From positions 21,058,708 to 21,122,707 of the forward strand of contig OX336395.1 of NCBI GenBank assembly GCA_946902985.2: 64,000 nt of DNA, read 5' to 3'. Below are positions 53,966 to 64,000 of this stretch, one piece after another; position 1 is the first letter of the stretch; the number at the start of each line of letters is the position of its first letter. Position numbers and translations under genes: made by a program. The DNA comes from Meconema thalassinum (Eukaryota > Arthropoda > Insecta > Orthoptera > Tettigoniidae). The notes beneath the pieces were generated by a model. The model worked only from the letters and a program-made list of their open reading frames with translations. It did not search any database and was not told the origin of the DNA.

Positions 53966-55738
53966 TTTTATCATTCTAAATGATCTTGTCGACTTCGTCG
54001 TTACGCTGGGGTCTGGCGTTACGTTACGGTGACGGGACGAAATGTACCCAGATGCACTGAGGTGTGTGACGTCATAGTACCGCTTGGTGCATGTGTTCCC
54101 CGACAATCTCTACTTCGTTAGTATAAGACAAAAATCCCCGATTCTTGGATGTCACGGGTAATCTTGAGAACCACTGGATGGATTTGATGCGGTTTTCACC
54201 ATTCTGTAAAGGATATCTAGAGGAAAGATTCTGTAGAAAATAATTTATGTATGATCAAAGGAAGCCAAGCAGTAACGATTTCAGTGAAAAAGTCGAAAAC
54301 AAACTTGGCGTCCGTGCGCTTCTTAAGCTTACGCTGGACAAACCGTTAAAAATATCAATATACTATGAGCGTAAGAATTGGTCAGCATGAAAAGTTCTGC
54401 AAAAACGTCCGCGTGAGCATATCTCTATCTTCAATACATCGCCCACTATAAGTGTTTTAGACTGCATGGAAGGGGCACGTCCCCGCGCACTTGACCTTGC
54501 TTTGCCCTTGGTTTGCACTTGCCGTTCGCGAGTAATTTGAAACAAGATAAGCAAGATAAGTACTATGCAGATAATTTTATAACATGTCAAGAGTCTTTGG
54601 CTTCGAGCGAAGCAAGAAGCCTCCAGCCTTTCTAGCATTTTTCAGCATTTGTAGCATTTAAAATGATACAAAGTCTAGTCTTTCAGACTGACTGTCACTT
54701 TTTAACTAAAATGGTTCATAAGGTAGAATTCTACATTTCCCTGCAGTCTATCATTGTTTGTTATATTTCACCAGAATTTCAATCGCAACTCCATTTTACT
54801 AACAACATTTTTCTAGTGTTAAGGAGAATTAATTTGTATGTAATTTTTGTTTCGTTTTATTTAAATTCAAGGTGTGTAAGGATATCCATTTTCGTTTTTA
54901 ATGTTATTGACGTGTAACTATTAACGTTGAAGAAGGTATTCTTATATCGAAACATGCACGTTTACAATATTATTAGACATCATTTGACAAGGCGGATTAC
55001 ATAATACATATATTTTGTGATATTGTGTGAAATCGATGTATGTCTAATATTTAAAATGCTGAAAAATGCTAGAAAGGCTGGAGGCTTCTTGCTTCGCTCA
55101 AAGCCAAAGACTCTTGACATGTTAGAAACTTATCTGCATAATACTTATCTTGCTTATCTTGTTCCAAATTACTCGCGAACGGCAAGTGCAAAGCAAGGGC
55201 AAAGCAAGGTCAAGCGCGCGGGGACGTGCCCCTTCCATCCAGTCTAAAAACACTTATAGTGGGCGATGTATTGAAGATAGAGATATGCTCTCGCGGACTT
55301 TTGTTGTAGAACTTTTCATGCTGACCAATTCTTACGGTCATAGTATATTGATATTCTTAACGGTTTGCCCAGCGTAAGCTTAAGAAGCGCACAGACGCCA
55401 AGTTTGTTTTCGACTTTTTCACTGAAATCGTTACTGCTTGGCTTCCTTTCATCATACATAAATTATTTTCTACAGAATCTTTCCTCGAGATATCCTTTAC
55501 AGAATGGTTAAACCCGCATCAAAATCCATCCAATGGTTCTCGAGATTACCTGTGACATCCAAGAATCGGGGATTTTTGTCTTATACTAACAAAGTAGAGA
55601 TTGTCGGGGAACACATGCACCAAGCAGTACTATGACGTCACACACCTCAGTGCATCTCGGTACATTTCGTCCCGTCACCGTAACGTAACGCCAGACCCCA
55701 GCGTAACGACGAAGTCGACAAGATCATTTAGAATGATA
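53966..55738. mobile_element. Foldback element with ~690-bp inverted arms
   Basis: Arms 53966-54660 and 55048-55738 are near-identical inverted copies; tips read ATCATTCTAAATGATCTTGT then CGACTTCGTCGTTACGC, the same as the right end of 45138-46558. Spacer 54661-55047 holds a Penelope-like motif (TTGAAGA...GAAAC, 54927-54953). No transposase. Superfamily unknown. Confidence 0.75.
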
Positions 55739-55956
55739 AAAAGGAGTGTGACTTGGGCAGTTTCATAAGAAAGAGTTCTAAATTTTTCTGTATCATTGTT
55801 TGTTACATTTCACCAGAATTTCAATTGTATTGTAAAGTGGACACTGTTACACAGATATCGTAATCAATACGGGAAAAAGAATATATTATGGCTAAGGTCA
55901 TAGACATACATTACTCAAAGTTGTTCAATTCAATTGAAAGGTTGCACTGTACTCTT

Positions 55957-56172
55957 CTAAAGCCATGGTGAGATAAAGTCATTGGTCGCTACTTTGTTAG
56001 ACGACAGTATTTCAAATAGGGTAGGTCGATCGATAGAGTCATAAGCCTTTTTGAAGTCAATGAAGGACACTACAAACTGTTTGTTTCTAAGCTTCAGATA
56101 TGAAAGGATAGATTTAAAGTTCAAAATCTGTTCGGCACACGATCGTCCCTTCCAAAATCCCCTTTGAATCAT
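55957..56172 (-). mobile_element. RTE-like LINE RT fragment
   Basis: GFWKGRSCAEQILNFKSILS and VVSFIDFKKAYDSIDRPTLF (RT motif A) closely resemble the 49014-51527 ORF. Confidence 0.78.
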
Positions 56173-56214
56173 CCAATTGGAGAAACACTTTCTTCGTCAC
56201 GATCTTTAACACAT

Positions 56215-56450
56215 TTCAAACATAATCTGTTGTAGAGCAAAATATACAGAAGCAAACAGAGATTGCAAGAAAGTAATTGCAGAGGAAAAGAAGAAGAGCT
56301 GGGAAGAATTCACTCAGGAAATAAGGGAGGATTTACATTGTGGAAAGAAATTGCTGTTTGGAATTATAAAAAGCAGAAGGAATGAAAAGGTGAACACCGG
56401 GTTCGTGAAAAACATAGAAGGTGAAATATTGACAAAACCAGATACCAGTG
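56215..56450 (+). mobile_element. LINE ORF fragment upstream of the RT core
   Basis: The plus strand reads RAKYTEANRDCKKVIAEEKK, KSWEEFTQEIREDLHCGKKL and KNIEGEILTKPD, the linker before the RT core in RTE/CR1-like LINE ORFs. 56450-56640 (GGCTGGATGCCCTTCATGAT) is an unclassified repeat. Confidence 0.6.
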
Positions 56451-56711
56451 GTTGCCAACTTGTAAGGGCTTGAGGGTTAAAATGGGAACATCAGGTCTGG
56501 TTGCGGGCCCCACCACAATTTTCATAAAACATAAGGCTGGATGCCCTTCATGATACCACACAATTTTTCAACTGAAAATCCTACCCCAGCAATCAGCGTG
56601 ACTTGATTTTATTGCTCACAAACTATTCTACAATTCCATAAAGAAGTGAATTAAAGATACCAAGAAAAAATTAGTTTTGATGAAGAGCACTCAACAAGGT
56701 AGGCTTTGAAT

Positions 56712-57630
56712 TACGAGGGCTATTCCAAAACTAAGGTCCGGTTTAAAAAAATCAAAATTGTTTCAAAAACAATTGTTTTATTGACATTTCTTACGTCTTT
56801 CTCTATTTTTCTACATAATTTCCATACGTATTTACACATTTGTCACATCATTCCACAAGCTTTTGAATGCCTAAGTCGTAGAACTCGGCCACCTGCGATG
56901 CTAACCAGTCTTTAACAGCTTCTTTCACTTCATCATCTGTGTCGAAGTGCTTGCCGCCAAGAAACTCCTTTAGGTAGTGAAACAGGTGGAAATCACTTGA
57001 CGCCAAGTCCGGACTGTACGGTGGGTGGTCCATCTGTTCCCATCCAAATTTCTTGATTAGAGTTTGCGTGTCATTCGCAGTATGGGGTCTGGCATTGTCA
57101 TGCAACAACAACACTCCAGACGACAAAAGACCACGTCGCTTATTCTGGATTGCACGTCGAAGTTTAGTCAGGGTAGCGCAGTAGGCGGCTTTATTTATCG
57201 TTGTCCTTGAAATAGTGAATCGTCGATCTTCACGAATTTTGTCGTCAACCGCATGAACCAACTCGTCTGAAATCACTGATGGTCTGCCAGAGCGCGGTTC
57301 ATCATGCACATTTTCCCGTCCTTCATTAAAGGCTCGCACCCACTTTACTGTCACTCATTATATTAGGACCGTACACTTCAGTAATCTGCCGATGAATTTC
57401 TGTCGCAGAAATGTTTCTTGCAGACAGAAACCGTATCACTGCCCTTACTTCACAATCGGTGGGCTGATTAATTGTCTTAAACATTGTGAACTGACACTAT
57501 CAACAGCACACAGCAACAGTAACAACGCTACTAGGCATGCCAGGAGTCGGCGCGCATGCGTGTTTTGCCCTTGGCGCCGCTTTCAAATATTTACGGCGAA
57601 TCGGACCTTACTTTTGGAATTACCCTCGTA
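56712..57630 (-). mobile_element. Internally deleted mariner, copy 2
   Basis: Inverted ends ACGAGGGCTATTCCAAAACT and ACGAGGGTAATTCCAAAAGT; TA at 56712-56713 and 57629-57630. Same internal deletion as copy 1. It abuts the Tigger-like element at 57631. Confidence 0.9.
56848..57354 (-). pseudogene. Mariner transposase with the shared internal deletion
   Basis: An open frame of 168 codons from WVRAFNEGRENVHDEPRSGR, across the junction RRFTISRTTINKAAYC, to HDNARPHTANDTQTL and PPYSPDLASSDFHLF. The N-terminal helix-turn-helix is in another frame (57354-57486) after a small deletion. The junction equals that of 1294-1983 by one residue difference. Confidence 0.88.
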
Positions 57631-58164
57631 CAATAGAAACCCTCTCGTCCGCCACTCCGGTTGATCAGACCGTGTTCGAGCCGAACCTGCTCCGACCCAT
57701 CGCACCATTGTTGTTATCACTTGTCCGTTATAGTGCTCCGTCATACCTCGTATCGTTCCCGTCGTTGTCTGTGTTTTGTACAGTACGTATTTGATTGCCG
57801 CTGAGCGTGGCTGCGTCAGTGCTTGTTGTTTATTGTAGCGGGGCGAAGCGGGGAACACAGCGATGACAGAGTACATTCAACACAAAAGTCAAGCAGCAAT
57901 GCGCGTCACAGCAGCTCATGTCACCACGGGCAGTTAAACGATGACTGAGGCTACTAGAGCTGAGTCATATCCTACTCGCGCAACTGTACCTGTTAACGAA
58001 GCTGCCTGACGTGCGATACAAGTAAACTCAGAATAGTTCCCATCTCGGCCGCCGGCAATGAATTCGTGAAAGGGTAATACTGCACTGTGAAGGTTTTAGT
58101 GCTTACTGTTCGTTAGTTATACGACATTGTTCTTCTGTGTTCGTTACAGTTGTGTGTGCCAGGA

Positions 58165-59138
58165 GTGAAACGTTACTCTTTCATTAAATGATAAATTAGC
58201 AGTGCTACGAAGACTGGACTAAGAGGAATCACTCCCCAAAATACTGCCAAGGAACTCAGGCGCGGATCTAGAGTTTGGCTTTGGGGAGGGGGTCAGAGAA
58301 TCGAAATTGTTAAGAAAAATGATATCACTAAAAACGCAATTACAACATAACCAAACGTACAAAACCAGACCAATTTTTTTTGCAAGCTACATGGATAGAA
58401 ATTTGATGCGTTTAGCGCACCAAAACTATTCGTACAAATTGCAACGGCGTGTTTTGCAACTTTTACATCGAGCTTCGAGAAAAGTATCAAGGTACGTTAC
58501 AGTTTGGGCAAGTCGAGTTGGTAACGACAAAGGGAGAACGTCACAGCTTAAATTGCCAACCAAGCTTGCAGTTTGGACGTCGGCAAAATTTTTTGGTGCG
58601 AAAAAAGCCCCTAATTCCTATCCGTGCATTGCTGCACATTCATCGTGACATCACTATAAACATCGATTCGGTAATCACAAGGTTTGCTAAACAAAATAGA
58701 CGAATTGATTTTGTTATATAAATAATCGTTTTTATATAACAGGTATGAAGTTGTAAATATGTACAGTTGTAACAGAACATAATAATTGCAATAAAGATAT
58801 TTTCAGTATTGAATAAAATTCCTTAAGTTTAATTTGTCTGGTTATTGTGTTTTCGTTTTTTTGAGTTCGCAAAAAGTTTGGTCTCCGTTTGGGGGGGGGG
58901 GGTCATGACCCCCGTGACTCCCCCCCCCCCCTTGAATCCGCGCCAGAAGGAACTCAATGTAGGCGCAACGACAATTAAAAATTGGAGAAGAAATAAGGAA
59001 GACATTAAATCATGTACAGTCACGATAGATGGTGAAATCGCTCCTAAGACCAATGGAAAGTTTAAACTTGAACTGCTTGACAACGCATTGTGGATGTGGT
59101 TCTACCAAGAAAGAGGGAAAGGAACCCCGATATCTTGA
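58165..59138 (+). pseudogene. Jerky/Tigger transposase N-terminus, interrupted
   Basis: Left of the hAT: VTLSLNDKLAVLRRLD then a stop and EESLPKI. Right of it: NVGATTIKNWRRNKEDIKSC and LLDNALWMWFYQERGKGTPI, ending with TGA at 59136-59138. This is the CENP-B-type helix-turn-helix pair of jerky/Tigger proteins. Joining needs one frameshift and removal of the hAT with one target copy. The DDE domain is absent. Confidence 0.75.
58257..58946 (+). mobile_element. hAT-type element, second copy, nested in Tigger
   Basis: Begins CAGGCGCGGATCTAGAG, ends GAATCCGCGCCAG; perfect 8-bp duplication AAGGAACT (58249-58256, 58947-58954). Frame 58449-58721 ends with LIPIRALLHIHRDITINIDS and NRRIDFVI, the hAT C-terminus, nearly the same as the copy at 8743-9447. 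G/C runs near the right end. Confidence 0.9.
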
Positions 59139-59241
59139 GTTCAGAGATTGTTTATTTTAATGCAAATCCGTAATTTCTGTACTTTCTGATAATCCGACCA
59201 AACCCTCAGGCCCAAAGGTGACGGTTTACATGGGTTGTACT

Positions 59242-62066
59242 CAGTGATTTAGTTGGAAAAAAATATTTACAGGAACTCACCTTATTAATTCAGCAATTTC
59301 CAAATGGACTCGTATTGGGTTTCAAAATCAGCGGCCTCGTGTTTCCGACAAGTTGTTTCATCAGCTGAACGTCTCCCCTTTCGTAGCCATGACTTGACAT
59401 ATGGTTGTGGGTTAAATAAATGCACAGGAGGTCCTACGCTGCTTATGAAAATAAGTCCGTTTGATCTCTCAACCAGCAGCCTATTTCTCTTTTCGGTGTG
59501 GATCTCATTCATGGTACTGAAAGCTCTTTCAGCTTCTTCTGAAGAGATGGGAATGGTCTGTACAGTCTTGATTAAAGGCATCAGCTCCACTGGAATTTCC
59601 TTGGTCTCGACATACTTTCTAAAAGCATTAATGTACCTCCTCTTGTCTGACATGTGGAAAAAGTCACAAAGGTTGCCGACACTCTCATCACCATAGCAGA
59701 TATCCAAAGTAGAAGTGGAGGGCCAATTATTTTTGTATAGTACCTTTGAATCACTGATAACTTTTGTCATTCTCTCATGTCTCTGCTGACTAGAGCTGGA
59801 ACCAAGATGAGATGATGTGGACACATTTTCCATAAGCCTGTTATTTAAATTGTTCACAAGACTTCTGAAAAACTGCTTTCTGTCAATAAGTTATTTACAA
59901 CTTTTTTAGAATCATGTAATCCTATGTTTCTAAACTTTTTGTTTTCTGCTGCTTTAAGAACTGTTCTGTAGTATTCTCCAGAAGCTGAGTTACACATAGA
60001 TTCAAACACTTTTATAGTGCGCTTAATTGCATTTTGAGCCTCTGTCAGACTTGTCTCTCTTTTCTGCAACTCTAATGACAAATCAGCTAATTCAACAAGA
60101 GCATCATACATAATTGCAATATTTTCTAGAAATTCTACACAAGTTAACATATTTTCTAGACCTTGGAATTTTTCCCTTTCTTTGGAGTCTCTCTGGTGGT
60201 CATTTTTGGCCTCCCTAAAATGTTTTACTAGAGCACTGTAGTTTTCCCAGACAGCTTTTACAGTTCTCTGGCTTGAAACTACCCATCTTATTGTAAATAT
60301 TTTCCCAATCTTCTTAACTCTTTGTTCCAGTGAAGCAGCACAAATGTTGAGTTCCCTTTGATTTTGGGAGACATGCCGTATAAAGAATACAATTTGTCAA
60401 AGAAAGAATGGAAAAGGTTAACACATGTAACTTCATTCCTTGTATCAGAAACGGCCAATTCCAAGCGATGGTTTAAACTATATCTGGAAATAACTTTACA
60501 AACTGTGCTCCAACTCCATTTTTTTTACCTAACATTACAGAGGTCCCATCACATGCTAGACCAACTAAATGTTCTGCCAGAAAGTTTTCATTCATCCCAT
60601 ATGAAGAAAGATTCTTCAATATCTCTCGAGTAATAACATCTGCTGTAGTTGATTCAAGTTCTATCAAGTCCCAGAAAAAGGAAACAACTTCAGAGTTATC
60701 TGAAAGAGCGCATCTCAAACATAATACTAACACAGATTTTACACTAACTGTTGTTGATTCGTCAATCATAATACTGATTTTCCTCTGATTTTCTGTTATA
60801 GATTTTGCTATTTTATTTCTCATTTCCTGTGAAATGTGTTCAATAATATTAGCACAACTAAAATTTGTATGAAGAACTCGTCCCACATCTAAACCATTTA
60901 ATTGTTGAAGTTCAACAAAGCCTGTAGGTCTACAAAGGGTCTATTTCTTTTCGCAATTGAGTATGCTGTTCGAAATACTCGAAGGGTGGTTTCTAGGTGT
61001 TTGACATTCATAGTGTCCAAGCAACTTTCAAATATCTTTTTATTGGATTCTGATTTTTGTAACATAGCTTTTTTGTGAGATTCTGAATTTTTGTGCTCAA
61101 ATATATTTTTTCCTAAGGCTTGTTTGTTGTTGATTAATATTATTTCCGTTGGGATGAACCTTGCATTCTACCCATACTTTCATTAGCTTAAGTCCTGCCC
61201 CTTTAGAAACTCCTAATCTGAATTTACTTTCCTCTTTACATATATTGCAGCCTAAATTTTTATTTCCTGCAAATAACCACTCGTTCTCTGACAAAATATA
61301 ACGGTACTGAGACTCTTTCCAACAGTCTGGAAAATCTTGTTTTCGGTAGGTGGGTCCTTGAATTTCACAGTCGATGGTAGAAGGTGTAGAATCATAACCT
61401 AGATTCTCCCTTGAATCTGCATCACACGTTTCAGCAACATTTAACCCAGGGTCTATCTCTATACTCACGTCTTTAATGAAACTAATGTTCTCGGAACTCC
61501 ATTCAGTTTCGTTTTTACTTGAGCCATCACACACCTTTTTAGTATTCTTTGATTCTTCATCTTCATCCCCAGCACGTTTTTTTTTGAACCCAGCCACTTA
61601 AGTAAACTCATTGTCACAAGTTGTGACTCACAACTCACTTTCACAGTCACTGGAAAACTTGAAAGGTACTACGGGGCTACTGATGTTCATTAACTGCAGA
61701 GAGATTCCGTAATATCTGCTTCACAGCAACACATCGAGCAAAACATAAAATAAAACTTGGATTCACACAAACATAACGAGCGGAAGAAAGTTGTTGTGCT
61801 CACTTCCCGCTCTCCGTATCCAATAGCAGTGTAGCCAACCTTAGAGAACCAGAAAAACGTCCAGGAGTGTAAAAGCGACCGTATTTTATGAACATAAAAC
61901 CGTAAGGTTCGATATTAGTCCGCTAGAGTACACCCGTGACGTTTCAGCGCTATGTATAGATTATAAACGATTTTCTTACTGAATGTAAAATTGTTACGTC
62001 ATTCTAAAGCGGGAAGATATTTTCCGGAACGGCGTTCCGACCCGTTCCGGTCCAACTAAACCACTG
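59242..62066 (-). mobile_element. hAT transposon (KIAA1586-like), nearly complete but decayed
   Basis: Ends CAGTGATTTAGTTGGA / CAGTGGTTTAGTTGGA (other strand) with a perfect 8-bp duplication GTTGTACT (59234-59241, 62067-62074). About 2.8 kb. Encodes a broken transposase on the minus strand. Confidence 0.93.
59285..61597 (-). pseudogene. KIAA1586-like hAT transposase, several frameshifts
   Basis: Pieces in order from the N-terminus: 61597-61097 (acidic start, then FPDCWKESQYRYILSENEWL and GCNICKEESKFRLGV, a Cys-rich finger as in KIAA1586-type proteins), 60886-60473 (KISIMIDESTTVSVKSVLVL, first catalytic Asp; LVGLACDGTSVMLGKKNGVG, second), 60150-59854 and 59857-59285 (YVETKEIPVELMPLIKTV, IPISSEEAERAFSTMNEIHT, the C-terminal dimerisation region). 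At least three frameshifts, so no intact protein is made. All main domains are still recognisable. Confidence 0.87.
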
Positions 62067-62203
62067 GTTGTACTGTAATATACAAATGGCAAACAGTGCC
62101 AAAAAATATTTTAAAAAAACTAAAGACACACTGAAATTAATGTTATCAAAAATACTCACAAAAGGACTATTTGGTAGTAATACGTTTTCTTTGAATCGAT
62201 ATA

Positions 62204-63015
62204 AACAAGTAGTTCCGTGACGAACTAAAGAGCCTACTTTTCTTAACATTTAAGATGCATGCTAATATCTAGAATATTGACGAAATTAAGTTGGTAATAC
62301 TAACATTTCTAAGTACTGCAGTTTGAAATACACCAGAAATAGTGTAGCCTAATAGAGTAACTTACTACAGTTGGTAGCCCTGGTGACTCTGAATATATTC
62401 TTAGTTCCATCTCTTAAGGTACAGAATGCACATACACAATTTGGTTGAAGTCTAATGGATAGTATGGACGTTACATGCTGTTTGATATTGGATTTATCAG
62501 TGCCCGTAATATCATGTTGGGAACAATGTCATGTATGTGATGCTCAGAATTAATCTGAAATATTACGATCTATTATAGAGCTAAACTTGGATAAAATCCA
62601 TTTGTTAGTACAGAAGTTACATGTAATTAAAAATTGAAACTATCAGAAAGCTTAACATCATGTTGGCGGCATTGAGGTATATTAGTTACTCCAAATTAAT
62701 CTAGAATGTCAGCTACTATACGTGTGAAAAGTTTAGAGCTGATGGCTTGCATACTTTCTAATATATTGATATTAGGATTAAACAAATAGAGAGATCATTT
62801 ATTAACAGTTGGCAGCTCTGCCGGTTCTTATGAATACGCATAGCCATAAATGTTATGGTTCATAAAGCACATACGAAATTTGGTAGAAATCCATTGGTTA
62901 GTATAGAAGTTATATGCATTTAAAAACTGGGCCTATCAGCAGGCTTAGGATCGTGTTGGCAGCACTGGTGTATATAAGTTACATCAAACTAAGGTAGAAT
63001 GTTACTGTCGACCAA
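62204..63015 (+). mobile_element. Non-autonomous 'protorepeat' element, copy C
   Basis: Left end AACAAGTAGTTCCGTGACGA as in copies A and B, then repeats with ACAATTTGGTTGAAGTCTAA and TTGGTAGCCCTGGTGACTCT, closest to copy A. The right end with CA-repeat and hairpin is missing, so it is 3'-truncated near 63015. Confidence 0.65.
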
Positions 63016-63180
63016 AATATTATGTGTACTTGAGTTTAAAGGTTGTTTGTGAAGTAACCAATAGACCTACATAAAATCCAATAACATCATCATTTTCGTC
63101 CTTCTATTTTACGTTAGTTCATGTAGGTTTGGAATTTTTAATTTCTATTTTAATATTTTTTTTATCGCAGTTGGAACACA

Positions 63181-63996
63181 AAAAGTGCCCGTTTTTAAGC
63201 GTGTTTCAACCATGGGTCACATTTAAGAATAATTAGCTCACAAACCCATCATCAGATCGAATCCAAATTTTAACACAATATACATTGGAATGTTTTATAA
63301 CTGGTTTATTAATTTCAAAATTTTGTGTGTCCAAGAAACAAAGTTGTTATCATTTTTGTAAGGTAACTTTTTCTCGGCTCGGGGTGGTCGGAAACTGTAG
63401 TTCTTGGTTGCGTTGTAATCCTTATACATCAAAAAGGTATGCTGTATGATTGTGAAATACGTGCATTAATTCACTTATTTTATATCGGTTTGTATTTGTA
63501 CGGGGAACTAAGACATGGTTCACCAGTTAGCCGCTCCGCTGAAAGCTGTACAACTTTGCCAAGATGGGCTCCATCACGAGTCATGGCGCGCCTCGCTCGG
63601 AAGTGATGGGCTCCATATCAGCAACGCTGTACAGCAATTCCCGGAACGGCTAGCTGGTGAACAATGTCTTAATTCCCCGTACAAATACAAACCGATATAA
63701 AATACGTGAATTAATTTACGTATTTCACATACAGCATAACCTTTTGATGTATAAGGATTACAACGCAACCAAGAACTACAGTTTCCAACCACCCCGAGCC
63801 GAGAAAAAGTTACCTTACAAAAATGATAACAACTTTCGTTCTTGAACACACAAAATTTTGAAATTAATAAACCAGTTATACAACATTCCAATGTATATTG
63901 TGTTAAAATTTGGATTCGATCTGATGACGGGTTTGTGAGATAATAATTCTTAAATGTGACGCATGGTTGAAACACGCTTAAAAACAGGCACTTTTT
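63181..63996. mobile_element. Foldback repeat at the window edge
   Basis: Arms of about 370 bp (63181-63555 and 63625-63996) in opposite orientation, joined by about 70 bp. Each arm has CTGATGA...GAAAC in the outward direction (Penelope-like signature, stem II poorly paired). The centre contains GATGGGCTCCATCA twice-like motifs and GGCGCGCC. May extend past the window. Confidence 0.65.
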
Positions 63997-64000
63997 ATAT

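Larger units (their letters stand above)
57631..62075 (+). mobile_element. Tigger (jerky-type) remnant hosting two hAT elements
   Basis: Ends CAATAGAAACCCTCTCGTCC and, on the other strand, CAGTACAACCCATGTAAACC, beside TA at 57629-57630 and 62076-62077. The ends match only partly, so limits are approximate. Its own sequence is about 0.9 kb once the hATs at 58257-58946 and 59242-62066 are removed. Confidence 0.65.

Noticed and set aside
63181..63996. Complete hammerhead ribozyme in the foldback
   Set aside because: CTGATGA and GAAAC are present but the stretch before GAAAC does not pair with the stretch after CTGATGA.

Overview
The window is animal nuclear DNA, most likely from an insect with a large, repeat-rich genome. 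An orthopteran or another polyneopteran is my guess from the retroelement types and the zinc-finger gene style, not something I could prove. There are no bacterial-style operons. Nearly every long open frame is a piece of a transposable element.

The one host gene I can support lies on the minus strand and spans at least 44 kb. It encodes a C2H2 zinc-finger protein. I rebuilt four coding exons from their splice sites: 43903-43974 (start codon directly after a splice acceptor), 25466-25546, 13558-13647 and 26-1069 (all fingers and the stop). Every junction is in phase 0, giving a predicted 428-residue protein. Almost everything between the exons is transposon debris inside its introns. Upstream of 43974 any promoter or 5' UTR exon is unassigned.

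Layout, left to right. 1-13 kb: finger exon, an internally deleted mariner, a LINE inserted in another LINE, a DUF4817-type DNA transposon remnant, a 'protorepeat' element, a LINE fragment, a double-decker DNA element, a head-to-head SINE dimer and two hAT remnants. 13-25 kb: exon 3, LINE pieces, a piggyBac-like element (TTAA ends) carrying a LINE, a 252-bp tandem array with hammerhead-ribozyme-like folds, a second protorepeat element, an apparently intact Tc1-type transposon, LINE 3' ends and exon 2. 25-31 kb: a PIF/Harbinger-like element broken by an inverted Penelope-like insertion. 31.9-37.5 kb: a 5.6-kb modular minisatellite. 37.5-44 kb: a mariner, a hAT holding a Tigger, a Penelope GIY-YIG fragment and exon 1. 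44-52.5 kb: SINEs, a 44-bp minisatellite, and a nearly full RTE-like LINE. 52.5-64 kb: nested DNA elements, a foldback with about 690-bp arms, a second deleted mariner, a Tigger holding two hATs with perfect 8-bp target duplications, and a terminal foldback.

The most unusual signal is the 18626-19730 array. Each full unit can fold as a type III hammerhead ribozyme (stems I, II and III, GATGA and GAAA core), with a consistent U-to-C change at core position 4 and a 10-nt complementarity between loops 1 and 2. The array is bounded by an 11-bp direct repeat, as if inserted as a unit. Coordinates of element ends are read by eye from inverted repeats and target duplications; family names are from motif recognition, without database searches.
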